Below, piece by piece: positions 12,701 through 24,228 of a stretch of 64,000 bases of DNA (its first letter is position 1; each line of letters starts with the position of its first letter). This DNA comes from Escallonia rubra (lineage: Eukaryota > Streptophyta > Magnoliopsida > Escalloniales > Escalloniaceae). The DNA lies in contig JAVXUO010001587.1 in the NCBI GenBank assembly GCA_033065855.1, positions 124,001 through 188,000 on the forward strand, read 5' to 3'. The notes under the pieces are model-generated. The model was not told the DNA's origin and did no database searches. It worked only from the letters and a program-made list of their open reading frames with translations. Made by a program: the position numbers and the translations under genes.

Positions 12701-15700
12701 CTCCTACCTCTATTGCAAGATACATCTATGGAAGGTAGGGTCACAGACTTTTATAGCCAATTAACTTAATATTCTGTTTTCTGTTTGTTATTATTGTCTC
12801 TGACATTATCTTTTTTTTTTCCTTCTTCAAGCTTGCAGCAACAAAGAGGCTGGTGTGCTTGTCTTTAAAGGTTCTGTATGCTCTCTTGCATATTTGAATT
12901 CTAAAGAACCAATATCACAAGCTTTGGCTGACATAAAGGTATGAAGCTTTTGATTCAATTTTTCTTTTGCTTGTTGCCTTTGGCACTGATGACTTTGAGA
13001 CATCCTATGGATAAACAAATTTGATATCTAGATTATAGTCTGCCTGAGAAATAAGATCCCCATCCGCATAGATTGTATCAATGTTGTGTGAAAGTCTGCC
13101 CCAACATTAGATTAAACATCACAGTAATAGACTATCACGTCTATTTGTTGCTAATAAAGTAACGGTTCTCTGTTGTCATTAAACCAAGCCCAGCCCATTA
13201 GGTTTATTAATTAGTGTTTTTATATATGTCGGTGTCCGAATAGATCTAGTGGTAATTTCTATATCATATTAGTATTAGAGTGGCGGTCCTAACAATATGG
13301 TGTCTTGTCAAAAGTAGATAAACTAAGAGAATAGAAAAATAGATTGGTGGTCGTGTTTGTGTTTGCAGGCTGTGAGCGTGTGCGGCAGGTTGTGGGTGTG
13401 AAGCTGCAGGCTGTGGGATATAAGTGTGGTGTTTAAAGCTATAATGCCAGAAGCCTATGCAAGTGTTAGTGAATTTAGGTGTTTGTTCAAGTGAATTGCT
13501 AAAACTACGATTAACAGTATATGTACTCTTTTAATTTGGTGTGGTTATTGGGTTTGATTTGGTGTAGTTATTGGGTTTGGTGATTGTAGTGGTTTGATAT
13601 TTCAGCTGAGATGATTTTTGGGACCTATATATGGTATTAGAGCTTGTTCCATGGCCTGGGGAGTTGCAAAAATTTTGATAGGTCTAGCCAAGAAAGAGAT
13701 CTTGGGGTGTTGAGGACCCGCTGGACAAAAAGGTAATAGATTGTTTTTAGCTCTAGAAAGAGATCTGGTTGTCAGTTCACCGTGACAGTACTGCAATACG
13801 TATGTCGAGAAATATTTTTTCACACCAGGTTGATTTCCAGGGAGGCCAGAAGAATCGGACAAGGAGGACATAGTGAAGGCAGATTTTCAATTGTTATTGT
13901 ACCAGAAAAACAAAGGGCTATTGCAATTATTTAAAGCTATGGATGGTCCTGCTTTTGTTGGTAGAGACTATGATTTTTGGTGATTGATGATGTGTTTAAA
14001 TATGATAAGATTTTAGATTGTGCCGTTACTTTTGTAAATGTAAATGGTCGAGCATGAAAAGTTAAAAGCTGATGGAGGATTTTGACATTGGAGTATTAAA
14101 GTGCTTTTCGTGTTAAGGATTTCAATTTTTTGGAAATTTAAAAGAATTTGAACAAGATAACATGCCTCAAGAAGTTTATTGTGAAAAGGTAAAATAGTTT
14201 TCAAGGTGAGGCGTAAAACTCTCTATCCATGGCTAGGGGGTCATCCACAGCCAAAGAAACGGCATAGAATGTCGATTCAACTTGACGATTTATACTTAGA
14301 TAAATGGATTTTTGAAGATTATTTGAATCAGTTTTGTGAGATCGATCCAGATGCTGATAATTATGTGGGAGCTAAAGTAACTGATAATTACAATTTAGAT
14401 TTGATTTTTTTACAAAGTTAAATTAATTTTAAATCTAGAAGGCGAGAAAGTAAGAAATGGAACTAGCGTGAGATAGGAAGTTTCAATATTTTCTTGTTAC
14501 GATGAAGAGAAGATTTGTTGAAGATTGCTTTTGGAAGAATGAAAGCAGAAGAATTGGTTTAGAATACATGATTGTTGAGATTGATGTGGTTACTTTTGAG
14601 CATGGTGGCGATTTTGAGCTTTTTCATATGTTTGACATGACGGATGGGGAATGAGCTGCAAAAGATGGTTTAGATATTCCTGAACTAATTGTCGGTAGCA
14701 ATGGTATTTGGTTCCTTATCATATTGCTTGAACCTTTTATAATTGTTGGTAGACAAAATGTTGATTATATTGATATCTGAGTTTGATGCTTTAAAAAGTT
14801 ACAGAAATGAAAAGTTGCAATTCTGAAGCTATTAATTGTGCAGCGTTTGAAAAGCTCCTTATGCCATTTTGCTGAGACTATTATTGTGCTAGAGAAGAAA
14901 TATTTCTGTTCGAAACGAGCTAACACATAGATTGTATGCCAAGTACACGACTCGACCACAGCGGCGTGTGAAGAGGATATTCGTTTGAAGTTGCTATTGG
15001 TGAAGCTGTGGATGGCCGCGAACTTGGCTCTGGAGGTCTTTGCTCATGATGTCATAGGACATGGAGCTTTTGGCAAGCTTGTTTCAAGGAAGGAAATGTT
15101 GGCATGAATCTGATCCTGGCCCATTACAGATATTTTATTACTCTGATGTGTTTGTCAGGTCCTAATAGACCTAGTGGTAGTTTCATATGTATTAGGATTA
15201 GGATGCAGTGGTCCCATTCATATGGTGTCTTGACAGAAGTAAATGAACTGAGAGAATGAAGATAAATAGAGTGGTGGCCATGTGTTGGTTGCAGCTTTTT
15301 GCGTCTCCGGCAGTTAGTGGGCGTGAAGGCTGTCAACCTGTGAGATACATGTAGGGGTGAGCATGGTTTGTTTTGTTGGTTTGGATGCTGAATACGAAAC
15401 AGAATTGACCACCATGTGGTTGGGGGAAAAAGAAAAAAACAAGCGATAGTTTAATGGTTCAGTTTCAGCAGTTCGGTTTCAACAGTTTTGTCAGATCAAA
15501 TGGATCGGTTGGACGGAATGACCGGTTTGGTCTTGTAGTCATTTTGGACTTCTTTAGGCCAGTTCATTGGCTATTGGGCCTTTAAAACATTCATTATTAC
15601 AAGTTAGTTGGAGCCTACCTATTGAAGTTTGAGTATAGATTACATATTTATGTTGGTGGTTTAACCATAAGTTGGGTAAAAATTAAACAGTAACTAGGAT

Positions 15701-18700
15701 TGGATAATGTTAAAATGTTGCTAATTGTATAGATATGATATGGTTCCGTTTAGTTTAGAACGGTTTTTAAGAGTCCATGACGAACCGATGGAACCGAACA
15801 TTCGGTTTTGGGGAAAAAACCAAACCCATTGGTTTTCTAGATCAGTTCGGCCGGATTGGTCGATTCAATTCCACGGTTGGATTGGCTTCAACGGTTTAAA
15901 TGCTCACTTCTAGGTTCATAAGGCTATAATGCCATAAGTCTATGTGAGTGTTAGTGAGTAATGTGTTTGTTTTACTTTTAGTGAATTGGTAAGACTTTGA
16001 GTAATAAATTTGATTTGCCCTCTTGTGATCCAGTGCAATTGTCGGATTTGATAATTACATTGGTTTGATACAGTCTGCGGTGGTGATTTTGTGCTCCTAC
16101 ATTCTCAGTTGTGATAGGATCAGTCATAATTTTGTTTGCTTACGTTGTTTTTTCTCTTTACAAGTTTATAGCATGCTTGTTTTTTCTCATCCTTTTCACT
16201 CGTGAGTTTTCTATTTTTAGGGAGACATTATCACAAGCCTGATGAGTAGATTAGATATCATCTGCGATGAGGCGGAAAGGGAATTGGATACGATTTCTAC
16301 TAGTGGTGTGGAAAGCTATGATATATCAACTGCGAAGCCCATTCTCCAACATGACCTACAGCTGTTGAGGTGTGGTTAATATGAGAGGCATTGTAACTTA
16401 CTGCTAGTTTAAATTATGCGTCAACTAATTGTTGATGTTTGTTTACAACTGCATCTCTATAAGTAGTATTTATGCAATCATATAATCTTCAGCAACAATC
16501 CACAGCATCACAACGCCTAAGCCAGATTTTGTCACTTCTCTCTTTATTAAATAGCAGGGGCTACTTGTTAATCCTCACTTTGTCTTGCTACTTCTGTTCG
16601 TCATTATGTCTGTCTGATATTTTTCTAAGTTATTTCGTTAAAATTGTAATTTTGAGACTATTACATGGACTCTTCTAATGCGTTAAGTCCCTATGTTGGA
16701 AACTCAACACCTGGATGGGTATGAAATGTATCCAACACCTTGTTGGATATGCTATTTAAAGACCATCTGATGTGTTTCTTAACTAATCTAGACTTCACTT
16801 CAGACAATGCTACGTAAAACGATATTTTACCCTAAAAATAGATTGATACCGATATCATGCCATGCTCCCATTGTCTTCAGTCTTAGAACTTATAATAAAT
16901 TGATGCTTAGACATGTACTGACTTGTTTTCAATGCATGGATATTATGGAAGATGGAGAACCGTGTGCCATACTTGATCTTATCTTGGGAGGCTTTATTTA
17001 TAACAATATACGGAAGTAGCACAATGCTCTAAACATCAAGCGATCACGTCCTCATTTCCTTCATATAATGCGTTATATGTCCGTACTGAGTGGTCGCTAA
17101 TATATTTATAATTACTGCCTGCATTCTGATTACTGGGTTTGTGCCATTTCTCGAAGGACAAAGTTCATGTGATTTTCTTAACCTGTTGACTCCCATGTTG
17201 TGATAACTACTTTCTTTAAGACTTTCTGCCATTGTTGCTGTACTCACTACATGTTCATGTTTCCGCTTCAATGCCCATCGCGCTCTTGTGTAGAAGAAGA
17301 TATATTCGATGTCAAGCCATCTAAGCTGTTATTTACTTGCTCTATGTTTATTTACATCACGAGCTTGCATACTGTGCCTAGTATACACACTTGCAAATTG
17401 CTAGCGAGATCATATCATTCGTCTAGTATGTATTTTTCTAGTTTATTTTACTGAAACTAACCGCACTATGAATTTATACATTTGCAAACAGAAAACAGTG
17501 TGGCATTTCATTTCCCCGAAGAGTTTTTGTTCCTTGGCTGGCTGGCACTTATATTTGTGACTACATACAACCATCTGAAACACTTGAGGTCTGTATATGT
17601 AACTTTGTACATCTAATAGATCCAGTTATCTAAATTTATTCTAGATATAATGCACATGCAATGCCAACTTGTGGTAGCATTCAGAACCTATCTCATTTGT
17701 GAAACACAACATGTCTCTCAAAGAGGAAAGAGGAAGAAAAGAAGTTATCAATTTGAATTCCGATGTGGTATATGCTAGAAGTAAACATTCTAAGTGCATC
17801 AGCTTATGTATTTTTGTCTTTATTACACTGCAGCCTGTCTGATATATGGCCCTACATTTTCTGCCTATGCAGAATCTCCCGTTCTGTAAATCAGTTAGCA
17901 TATCATGTGAGCTACCATATAGCTTCCTCTCAGCAATTTCTAGTCCTCAACCAGTTGAAAAATATTCGTAGAGTTATTTTTGCAAAAAGATTATAAGCTG
18001 GACCCTGTGATCTGTTAGGCAGAAACTTATCGGTTCTGCATTCAGCCTTTTTTTTCCTTTTCACATGGAACTTTTTTCTTATATTTTAGCATTTTGTAAG
18101 TGGAATGAGAATGCATTTGGATAAGTTAACTAGGCATGTTAATGGGCAATTTTATGAGCAATCTCTAAGTAACCCGTTAAAGGTTGTAAAAAACCGGCAC
18201 TAAGTGAAGGTTGCCAAAGGAGCCAATGCCATGAGTAATAAATGTTTATGAAATACAAGGCTAGTTTATTGGCAAGTGAAAAGCATCATTCTGAGAGGTA
18301 TTAATTTGGATGATGCAATGAATTCACAACTACCTAAGAATTAGAGAAAAATATGAGCATGTTAGAAAGTGATCATACAATTGCCACGTTCATACTTCAT
18401 TCTTAACATTCATCGAAATAATTATCACGCCCCCAATTTCGGAAGCCATGACTAGATTCAAAGTCCTAAATAAATTTCCACTATGTTTCCTGTTACCCGG
18501 TTAAGTGAGCATCCAAGACTGTCAGCGACAATATATTTGCATAAAATAACCTTCTAAAGAGACCTTTAGAATCCATTCTCTAACAAATCCCTCCAAAACA
18601 AAGTAATAAATGCGGCAGCTAAATCGAACTAATAGTTCTAAATCTAAATCAAATTTCCACATCCTGGTAAATTTCTCAACGATAAAATTTTAAATTGTTA

Positions 18701-21700
18701 AATTAATTTGAATAAATAAATGCTTAAAACTTCCAAAGCTTGTCTGTGCTCTAATCACCTCTTTCACTTGTGGTAAGGGACAAAGTAAAAGAATGGGGTG
18801 AGTTCGAATAGCCCACTAAGGGGGAACCAAGTGGGGACTGAAAATAAATGATGCAATAATCAAAGTAAAAGAACTAAGCCAAAGCATTGATGAGCAAGTG
18901 ACGTCTAATCGACAATGCAACAACTGAGACGAAGCAAATGCACAATTATCATAAGTTGCCCTAAGGATCTAAAGGGAACACAAAACCCAAAGGTATAGAA
19001 CACATACCGGTAGCATAATAACTGTCATCAAGAAGGCGATCCAAAAGTCACTAATTGATTACAATAGTTACCAAGTAACTACAAAAGTCACCGGAGTGAC
19101 TATAAAAGTCTTAAAGACCCCCCTAAAAAGTAAGGGTGGTTCTCCTTATAGATCATCCAATCAATGACTTTAAACAAAGCACACTATAAATAATCAAAAC
19201 TGTTAGAAAGAATATCTGAGTGGTCCAAATGAATTTGTTGGGATTAAGCAACCACGTCTACTCCAGAATTATTGGAAGGAGTTAATAGTAAATTAGTAAT
19301 AAGGTGATGGACTTAAGCACAACAATTGGCATGTGGTAGAATCAGGTTCCATTAATATGGTAATGAAGTAGGATAATCGTAAAGCAAGAGAAAAGACCAC
19401 GTACTTGGAAAAGCTAGAGAAAAGACCAAGTACTGGGAAAAGCTGGTGACTGCCCGAATCCACATTTCCATAGGATTGAACCCTTTCAAAAGGCAATGGG
19501 ATAACAAGAAAAGATACCGGCATAACATTGAAAGTTTGTGGCTGAATGAATTGAGTATTAATTATGCTGAGAAATCTGAAGGGACTGAACAATTTCAGAT
19601 AACAGTAAGAAGTACATATAACAAAATCTATCCACATAAACAACTTCACAAGTGCTTGGATGGCAAATTGCTGGAGCACTGGACAACCCACCTAAAAAAA
19701 AGGTAGGGCTGATTCGGACAGACCAAAGGCTTCTCTAAAACAGTCAAGAGTACTAAAACTTACCACTGAACAATGGCAATAAAAGGAGCACTATTCGGAT
19801 TACAAAAATCAGAGCATAAAGAATAAATGAAGGTGACTGTACCAGCAACATTTGAGATAAGCTTGCATGGGTTCTCAAACAGAATGCATGTGTAGTAGGC
19901 AAGAAATGATAACAACCATGAAAGAGTCAGGTCAAGAAGCTAACTCCAGGTCTAATTGCCACAGCTGGCAATTAAATTGTGGACAGTAAAATGGATGAAA
20001 GCTCCTGTGTTTAAATGTATGGGAAGAACTCAGAAATCCCTTATCTTAGTCGAGCAATTCAGTAAAAACAAAACCCTGACGCAACATGATGTGATTTACA
20101 CTCGTGCAAAACCTAATGCAAAACCAGAAGATTTCTAGGGCTTAACCAAAGCTTCCAAAAACTATACAAGCCTGCAATATCAATAACTAATATGGATGCA
20201 TACCTAATACATATGGAATTAGGAGACCGGATACCAAACCGAGTTGCGTGCCTTGGTCTATTAAGGATTTGAAGAAAGGAGCAGCAAAGAGCAGCACAGC
20301 ACCTAAAGTGAAAAATTCAATACATATGGAATTAGAAGACCGGATACCAAACCGAGTTGCATGCCTTGGTCTATTAAGGATTTGAAGAAAGGAGCAGCAA
20401 AGAGCAGCAAGGAGTCAACATCTAAAGTGAAAAATTCCATAAAGACCCCCAAACTTTAGGTACTTATTCAAATCCCAGCATAAACTTGCAATAATAACTG
20501 AAGGATCTAAATCGATTTACTAAGAATAATATAGAAAAATGTGGGATATTACATTTATATATCAGCACCACGCTCCGTTACACTGACCCATTGAATTTCG
20601 TTAATTTCAGTTATGATTTGAGGTTTAAAATATTTTGAGAATGACTCAAAATATTTTGCTCATTTCTGTCATGTAAGCAAGTTTAGCCAACAAGAATTAC
20701 TAATCAAACGACTGGACCTGCTTACCAAATCAAATGGCTAGACCAAAATTTTGAACTGAATGAAAATGTTACAATATGATCCTAAAATAAACCTCGATTC
20801 TTTTTCCTTGAAGTACAGGTATGAAACCTGCAAGCCTGACAAATACCGATGCAGCACTGCCACCAGATCTACATTTCCTATAGCACTAATCATAAAATTC
20901 TTGTTAATCACATTGTCCAGCTACATGCAATGCATAAATATCCAACAAAAAGCAAAAGCTCCAGGAAATAATTTGCACAAGAAACAAGGGAAGGGAAACA
21001 TTTATTTACATCTGCAACAATGAGAATGGATAATTATTAACATCTCAAAGCTGGCTGTAAACCCCCGATTTTAACTTTGCTAAAGAAGAGAAAACACTTC
21101 ATGTACAAATCCTTAAATTGTTTAGCCATGTGCGCTTCGCGCAGGTTTGGAAACCTTTTTTGATGATGCATTTAAAAGTTACTATTTGTCCAAATTTAGT
21201 TCATGATGTGAATTTTCATTTCTATTATGTATCACAAACACTGGAACACGGACCTATTTAATACTTAAGAATGTAATGATTTGGAACACAATAGTTAATT
21301 TTTTATTAGCCGAGGGAATACATGCCCAGAAAGTGATCCTCTAAGGTTCATCTTCCACACTCTTTCAAGCAATAGTTCGTTTCTACCAAATAACATGCAA
21401 ATTTATGGACACATACCACATGTTCATTGTTCTATACCTTCTGTTTGCATTAGAAGTAGAACACGAGGAATTAGTGAACACTTCACCGCAAATAAATAAA
21501 CAACAATAACGTGGATCAGAAAAATTCTTAAACGAATAGAACTTTAGTTTTTAATTTTCGTGTATGTAGGTGAATAGGTGGGTGAGCTTACAAACAAATT
21601 CCTGTTATCTACAAATTGTGTTGATTTTCTCTTTTATTTTCATTTGAGTGAGTTCATTGCCATATGAGTGGTACACTAGTATTCTGGCTAAGTGATACTT

Positions 21701-22995
21701 TAGTAACAGAAGGAAAGGGGGAAGCTTTCTAACGCTGGATTTTAAGGGGGGTGGGTTGGGGCGAGGCAGGAATTCTGTATATATTCAGGCTCGAAAGTCC
21801 ATATTTGATTTCTCATGAGTTATTTTCCCTACAGAAACGACTACAAAGAAAATACCCAATTTTTCTGCTGTATGATACAAAATGCAGGAATCTGATGAGA
21901 TATTTGTATGCTGAAGCCTTTTTTGTTGACATCATCGCCAGTCATATTGTCTCCGTGTATTTTCTTTCATTTACTCATTTCTTCGACAATTACAAGGTCA
22001 TATTTTTTAGTTTAGGTTTTAGTTGAAACTTGAAAGAATGGTCTATTTTAGCGCATGCTTCTCAATAACCTAGTGTGAATAAAATTAACGTGCTGAGTTG
22101 TGAAAAAGGATTTGATTGCTAAAATTATCTATAATTTGAGCGGGCGAAGCGAAGGAATAGGAATTATTCTGGGTGGGCCACAGGTTTAGTTGAGTTGAAA
22201 GACATTGTAACTTATTAGAAGTTGGAACATACTTTGTTGACTTGAGTTGGCTTTGTCAACTTCTGACTTGGCGTTTGAAGAAGTCAGCTTGCTTTGAGTC
22301 AATCAGAGCCTCCGACATGAAGGTCTTGCTTGGTGCGGGATTTTGAAAGGCTGAAAGGCATTGAGGCAATGCAATGTCTTGCTCTTTCAGAAATGTTGAT
22401 GTTGTGATGAACGAGATCTTAGTTTCTAGAAACTGAGCTTGCTCGGATGTAATGTTTAAGAGTTGCATTTGATGACATGCGACTTGAGTTTTTTGTGGAT
22501 GTTATCAGCGTATAATGCTTTTATTTCATTGACAAACAGATTTTGGTGTCACGCAGGCATTGAGGCAATATGATGTCTTACGCTTTTAGAAACTTGTGAT
22601 GTACGAGTTCTTGGTTTAGAAACTGAGGTTGCTTGGATGTTATGTTTACATCGCATTTGGTGACATGCATACACTACTTTTTTACTGTTCTTACTCATGC
22701 TCACCAGGTTCTTAAAGATCATTGTGTTGAGTTGATGTCGATGGAAGCTCCGACAGATGCTTCAACAATCTTGGAGCCAGAAACAGAAGCCACCACTTTG
22801 GTGGTCGGTAAATCTTTTTGGGACATGGCAGTCCCTTTTTCTTCAGAATCTACGCTTCCGAAGAACAGAAATGAAACAAGCCTAGTGGGTGATAAGAGCT
22901 CTGTGAAGTCCACTGATTTTAACATTATTGCTGCCCTTTTGATTCTTATGCTATCTATTGTAGTAGGGCTGGTGCTGCTTGTTAGGGCATCCTAG
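727..22995 (+). CDS. ODR4: ODR4-like protein (ER tail-anchored), ten exons
   Basis: Plant homologue of ODR-4, an ER-membrane protein. In the nematode it is needed for odorant-receptor trafficking, and in animals it partners the UFM1 protease UFSP2. The plant role is not settled. Exons with consistent GT-AG sites and phases: 727-1017, 8576-8671, 9372-9460, 9541-9669, 12258-12378, 12650-12734, 12832-12938, 16221-16369, 17492-17588, 22708-22995. They join to 483 codons with no interruption. The start is the ATG at 727 (MVKAVVGEETQ); the frame is open upstream only to a TGA at 649 and has no earlier ATG. Recognisable blocks are SQVGLVIGKLSSKLDRGFVF, GGMKVVGIYIWVNEST, SLRPCDFKMGRVL and PRRVFVPWLAGTYICDY. 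The last 25 residues form one hydrophobic segment ending LLVRAS, a C-terminal membrane anchor. Intron 1 is 7.6 kb and intron 9 is 5.1 kb, both swollen by repeats. Confidence 0.92.
1740..2645 (+). mobile_element. L1-type LINE fragment (ORF2, start of reverse transcriptase)
   Basis: Broken reading frames on the plus strand match plant L1 ORF2: WLEAGDISTKFFHRIVN near 1810-1865, LEAPFVEEEIVSALEES near 2040-2095, WHVIKDDVLAVFQLFYE near 2150-2205, and CKLNIERAYDPVNQKFLLHL near 2478-2540. Several stops and shifts separate these pieces. The match stops in the middle of the reverse transcriptase region. It lies in intron 1 of the ODR4-like gene, in the same direction. Confidence 0.85.
2646..5020. other. 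Block between two LINE segments, mixed repeats
   Basis: This 2.4-kb block separates the two L1 fragments. 2690-3060 is a CT-rich, exon-like stretch with no convincing gene. 3955-4560 is a dispersed repeat with a second copy near 62605-63010. A T-run of about 15 lies at 4075-4090. The L1 match resumes after the block with part of the reverse transcriptase missing, so this was not a clean insertion. Confidence 0.45.
3955..4510. repeat. Dispersed repeat, copy 1 (partner at 62605-63010)
   Basis: Three blocks recur in the same order near the far end of the window: a GCGGGAGCGGGG stretch followed by a CACC-AGAAGAATCT block and GGCTTGAATAA; a CATCTCT-TCC block; then GGA-CTCCTAAC followed by GGATCGCAAAAGCG-type sequence and GAGTTTCCTGCAACTA. 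The copies differ by indels. The class of element is not clear to me. Confidence 0.6.
5030..6640 (+). mobile_element. L1-type LINE fragment (late RT to 3' end)
   Basis: It resumes with the TYLGLPLGSSF region of plant L1 ORF2 near 5155-5195, then YFLCEGTRRKLVRWEKVCW near 5494-5550, LWVGISKGWPGG near 5710-5745, HICFAVGDGV near 5755-5785, and WEAIWRLVAPSRVCLF near 6093-6140, the zinc-finger region upstream of the 3' end. AATAAAG followed by an A-run near 6623-6635 looks like the LINE 3' end. The frames carry multiple stops. This is probably the same element as the segment at 1740-2645. Confidence 0.85.
6641..8157. other. ODR4: Rest of ODR4 intron 1, worn repeat sequence
   Basis: 6640-7230 has LINE-like but unassignable frames on the plus strand. 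7275-7440 resembles the termini of plant DNA elements (a CTCAACCCCAAGTTTC stretch), but I found no matching second end. No gene seen. Confidence 0.4.
8158..8325. repeat. Two-copy tandem repeat of about 90 bp
   Basis: The stretch reading TGCAAATGA-GTGATCACCAC then TGCTGTGAGGAT-TAACCTG occurs at about 8166-8210 and again at about 8255-8302, followed both times by GCAGCCATCTTTCC. Copy 1 has CACATG where copy 2 has CACGTG. It lies about 250 bp upstream of ODR4 exon 2. Confidence 0.75.
9670..12257. other. ODR4: ODR4 intron 4, no recognised element
   Basis: A 2.6-kb intron with ordinary A/T-rich sequence. A short internal repeat (CCCCTGAGGTCGATGTTATT / CCCCTAAGGCCGATGTTATT) lies at about 10990-11052. 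No coding exon matching the ODR4 family is needed here, because the flanking exons join in phase. Confidence 0.5.
13227..16101 (+). mobile_element. Non-autonomous LTR retroelement with tRNA-Met-type primer site
   Basis: The left LTR is about 13227-13629. The right LTR is about 15147-16101 and contains a nested MITE. Both LTRs share CTAGTGGTA-TTTC, ATATGGTGTCTTG and GGCTATAATGCC-type blocks in the same order. TGGTATTAGAGC at 13632 follows the left LTR closely and is a good match to the usual initiator-Met primer-binding site. The internal 1.5 kb shows no capsid or polymerase domain; one 71-codon open frame at 14206 is unmatched. The LTRs are clearly diverged, so the insertion is old. It sits in ODR4 intron 7, same strand. 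Confidence 0.7.
15352..15912. mobile_element. hAT-like MITE nested in the right LTR
   Basis: It begins TAGGGGTGAGCA and ends TGCTCACTTCTA, which are near-perfect inverted ends of a common plant MITE type. It interrupts the right LTR of the surrounding element: LTR sequence runs to GAGATACAT before it and resumes at TTCATAAGGCTATAATGCC after it. I could not define a clean 8-bp target duplication. About 560 bp. Confidence 0.7.
17589..18422. other. ODR4: Start of ODR4 intron 9, no recognised element
   Basis: Ordinary A/T-rich intron sequence; nothing supported. Confidence 0.4.
18423..20553 (-). mobile_element. LTR-like block, probably a solo or partial gypsy-type LTR
   Basis: Read on the minus strand it starts TGTAATATCCCAC and ends GGGGGCGTGATA, termini commonly seen on plant Ty3/gypsy and TRIM LTRs. 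There is no reverse transcriptase or gag inside 2.1 kb. I see no matching 5-bp target duplication, so the ends may be wrong. It contains a 113-bp tandem duplication. It lies in ODR4 intron 9, antisense to the gene. Confidence 0.45.
20206..20431. repeat. 113-bp tandem duplication
   Basis: AATACATATGGAATTAG begins at 20206 and again at 20319, followed by a nearly identical copy of the unit (ACCGGATACCAAACCGAGTT and so on). There are few differences between copies, so it is recent compared with the block it sits in. Confidence 0.85.
20554..22357. other. ODR4: Rest of ODR4 intron 9, no recognised element
   Basis: A/T-rich intron. A short hairpin (TGCGC-TTC-GCGCA) at about 21130-21142 is the only structure noted. 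No gene supported. Confidence 0.4.
22358..22680. repeat. Diverged direct repeat, 198-bp spacing, just before the last ODR4 exon
   Basis: GGCATTGAGGCAAT begins at 22358 and 22556. Both copies continue with ATGTCTT, a TTTTAGAAA or TTTCAGAAA block, AGAAACTGAG, TTGCT-GGATGT and TGACATGC. Copies run about 22358-22490 and 22556-22670. Confidence 0.7.
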
Positions 22996-23597
22996 TATAC
23001 AAAGCAACTTTTCACCTCGAAAACGCTTACAGTCTCTTTAAAGTTTGCTGGAGTCGGTGCGGTGTAAACTTACATTTTTGTGAATGTTGAGACCTTGGAT
23101 TGTCATCTTAGTGACAATATTTATCGGCATTTTTGTGGCTGTCAAATGAATGTCGGAAGCCATGGCTCTCACTCTCATACTTGTGATTCGATGCATTTCC
23201 TATGCTTCATCCCGTCCCGGTTGCCCCTTAGTTTGGTTGCCCCAAAAACGTGCAGCCCCTGTATGTGTTCTCCGCTTTTCCCTCTTATGGCCATACTGGC
23301 CATTTATTGGGACTCTCCTTTGGATGTGTTTTCTGTGTGTTTCTCCGGTGCCCATTTGGAATACGGTACCACCTTTTGGTTGTAATGTTTCTTTGATTTA
23401 CGAAGTTTCCTCAGCCAAAAGAGTTATGGGCCTCTGATTTTCCATATCTGGTGTTTGCTATGATCCCATCGCCGGAGCACAATTCATGAAAAATGTAATC
23501 CATGTTGTCTCTGTTATATTCCCAACGCGACTCAACATCAGATACTAGTATTCGTTGCATACTGTTCTCCTTCTACTGGTACAACTATGACTAATAT
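22996..23597. other. ODR4: 3' UTR and downstream flank of the ODR4-like gene
   Basis: Follows the TAG stop directly. No canonical AATAAA is evident; the sequence is moderately GC-rich for the first 450 bases, as expected of a 3' UTR. It ends at the TRIM. Confidence 0.45.
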
Positions 23598-24096
23598 TGT
23601 AATATCCCACATCGGTTGTGGGAGAGTTTGCGATTGGCCTTATAAGACCCTGCCTATGAACTCATAAGTACCTACTTGGCTAGCCCTTTTGAGAGAGACA
23701 ATACCCTGTGGTGGGGTCGTGGACCAAGTCGTTACAGATAGTATCAGAACCGACTCTCGAAAGCTCGGGTTGGGCGGTCCAGTCGGGTTGTCGATGGTTG
23801 GGGGAAACGAAGGCAAGCTCTGCGATATCCCACATCAAGAGGATGGTTGGGGCAACGAAGGGTGAGCCGGGTATATCCCACATTGGCTAGAGAGGAAGAT
23901 TATGGGCTATGTGTGATCGAGCCTTAGAGAGGACACTAAGGAATAAGGTGGGGAGATTGTAATATCTCACATCGGTTGTGGGAGAGTTTTCGATTGGCCT
24001 TATAAGACGCTGCCTATGAACTCATAAGTACCTACTTGACTAGCCATTTTGAGGGAGACAATACCCTGTGGTGGGGCCGTGGACCGGGTCGTTACA
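23598..24096 (+). mobile_element. TRIM (short LTR retroelement without coding capacity)
   Basis: Two 139-bp LTRs, at 23598-23736 and 23958-24096, begin TGTAATATC and end CGTTACA. A degenerate tRNA-Met primer site (TAGTATCAGAACC) follows the first LTR. A purine-rich GGTGGGGAGA lies before the second. The 221-bp interior codes for nothing. The LTRs differ at roughly ten positions by eye, so it is moderately old. The ATATCCCACATCGG core is the widespread plant TRIM/LTR start. Confidence 0.85.
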
Positions 24097-24228
24097 GATC
24101 CAGCTGGCCGATTGATATGTAGGAATCTGAACTTACGGCAGGAAGTTAATAGAGTTATGAAAACAAGAGAAAACAAATTACACGAACTATTTTCCTAGTT
24201 GTGGAAATCTGTCAGTTCTCTGATTCTG

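Noticed and set aside
18423-20553. Complete gypsy element in ODR4 intron 9
   Set aside because: No gag or polymerase, no second LTR and no target duplication; kept only as an LTR-like block.
21125-21150. Helitron 3' end (TGCGC-TTC-GCGCA hairpin)
   Set aside because: No start sequence or CTRR end could be paired with it.
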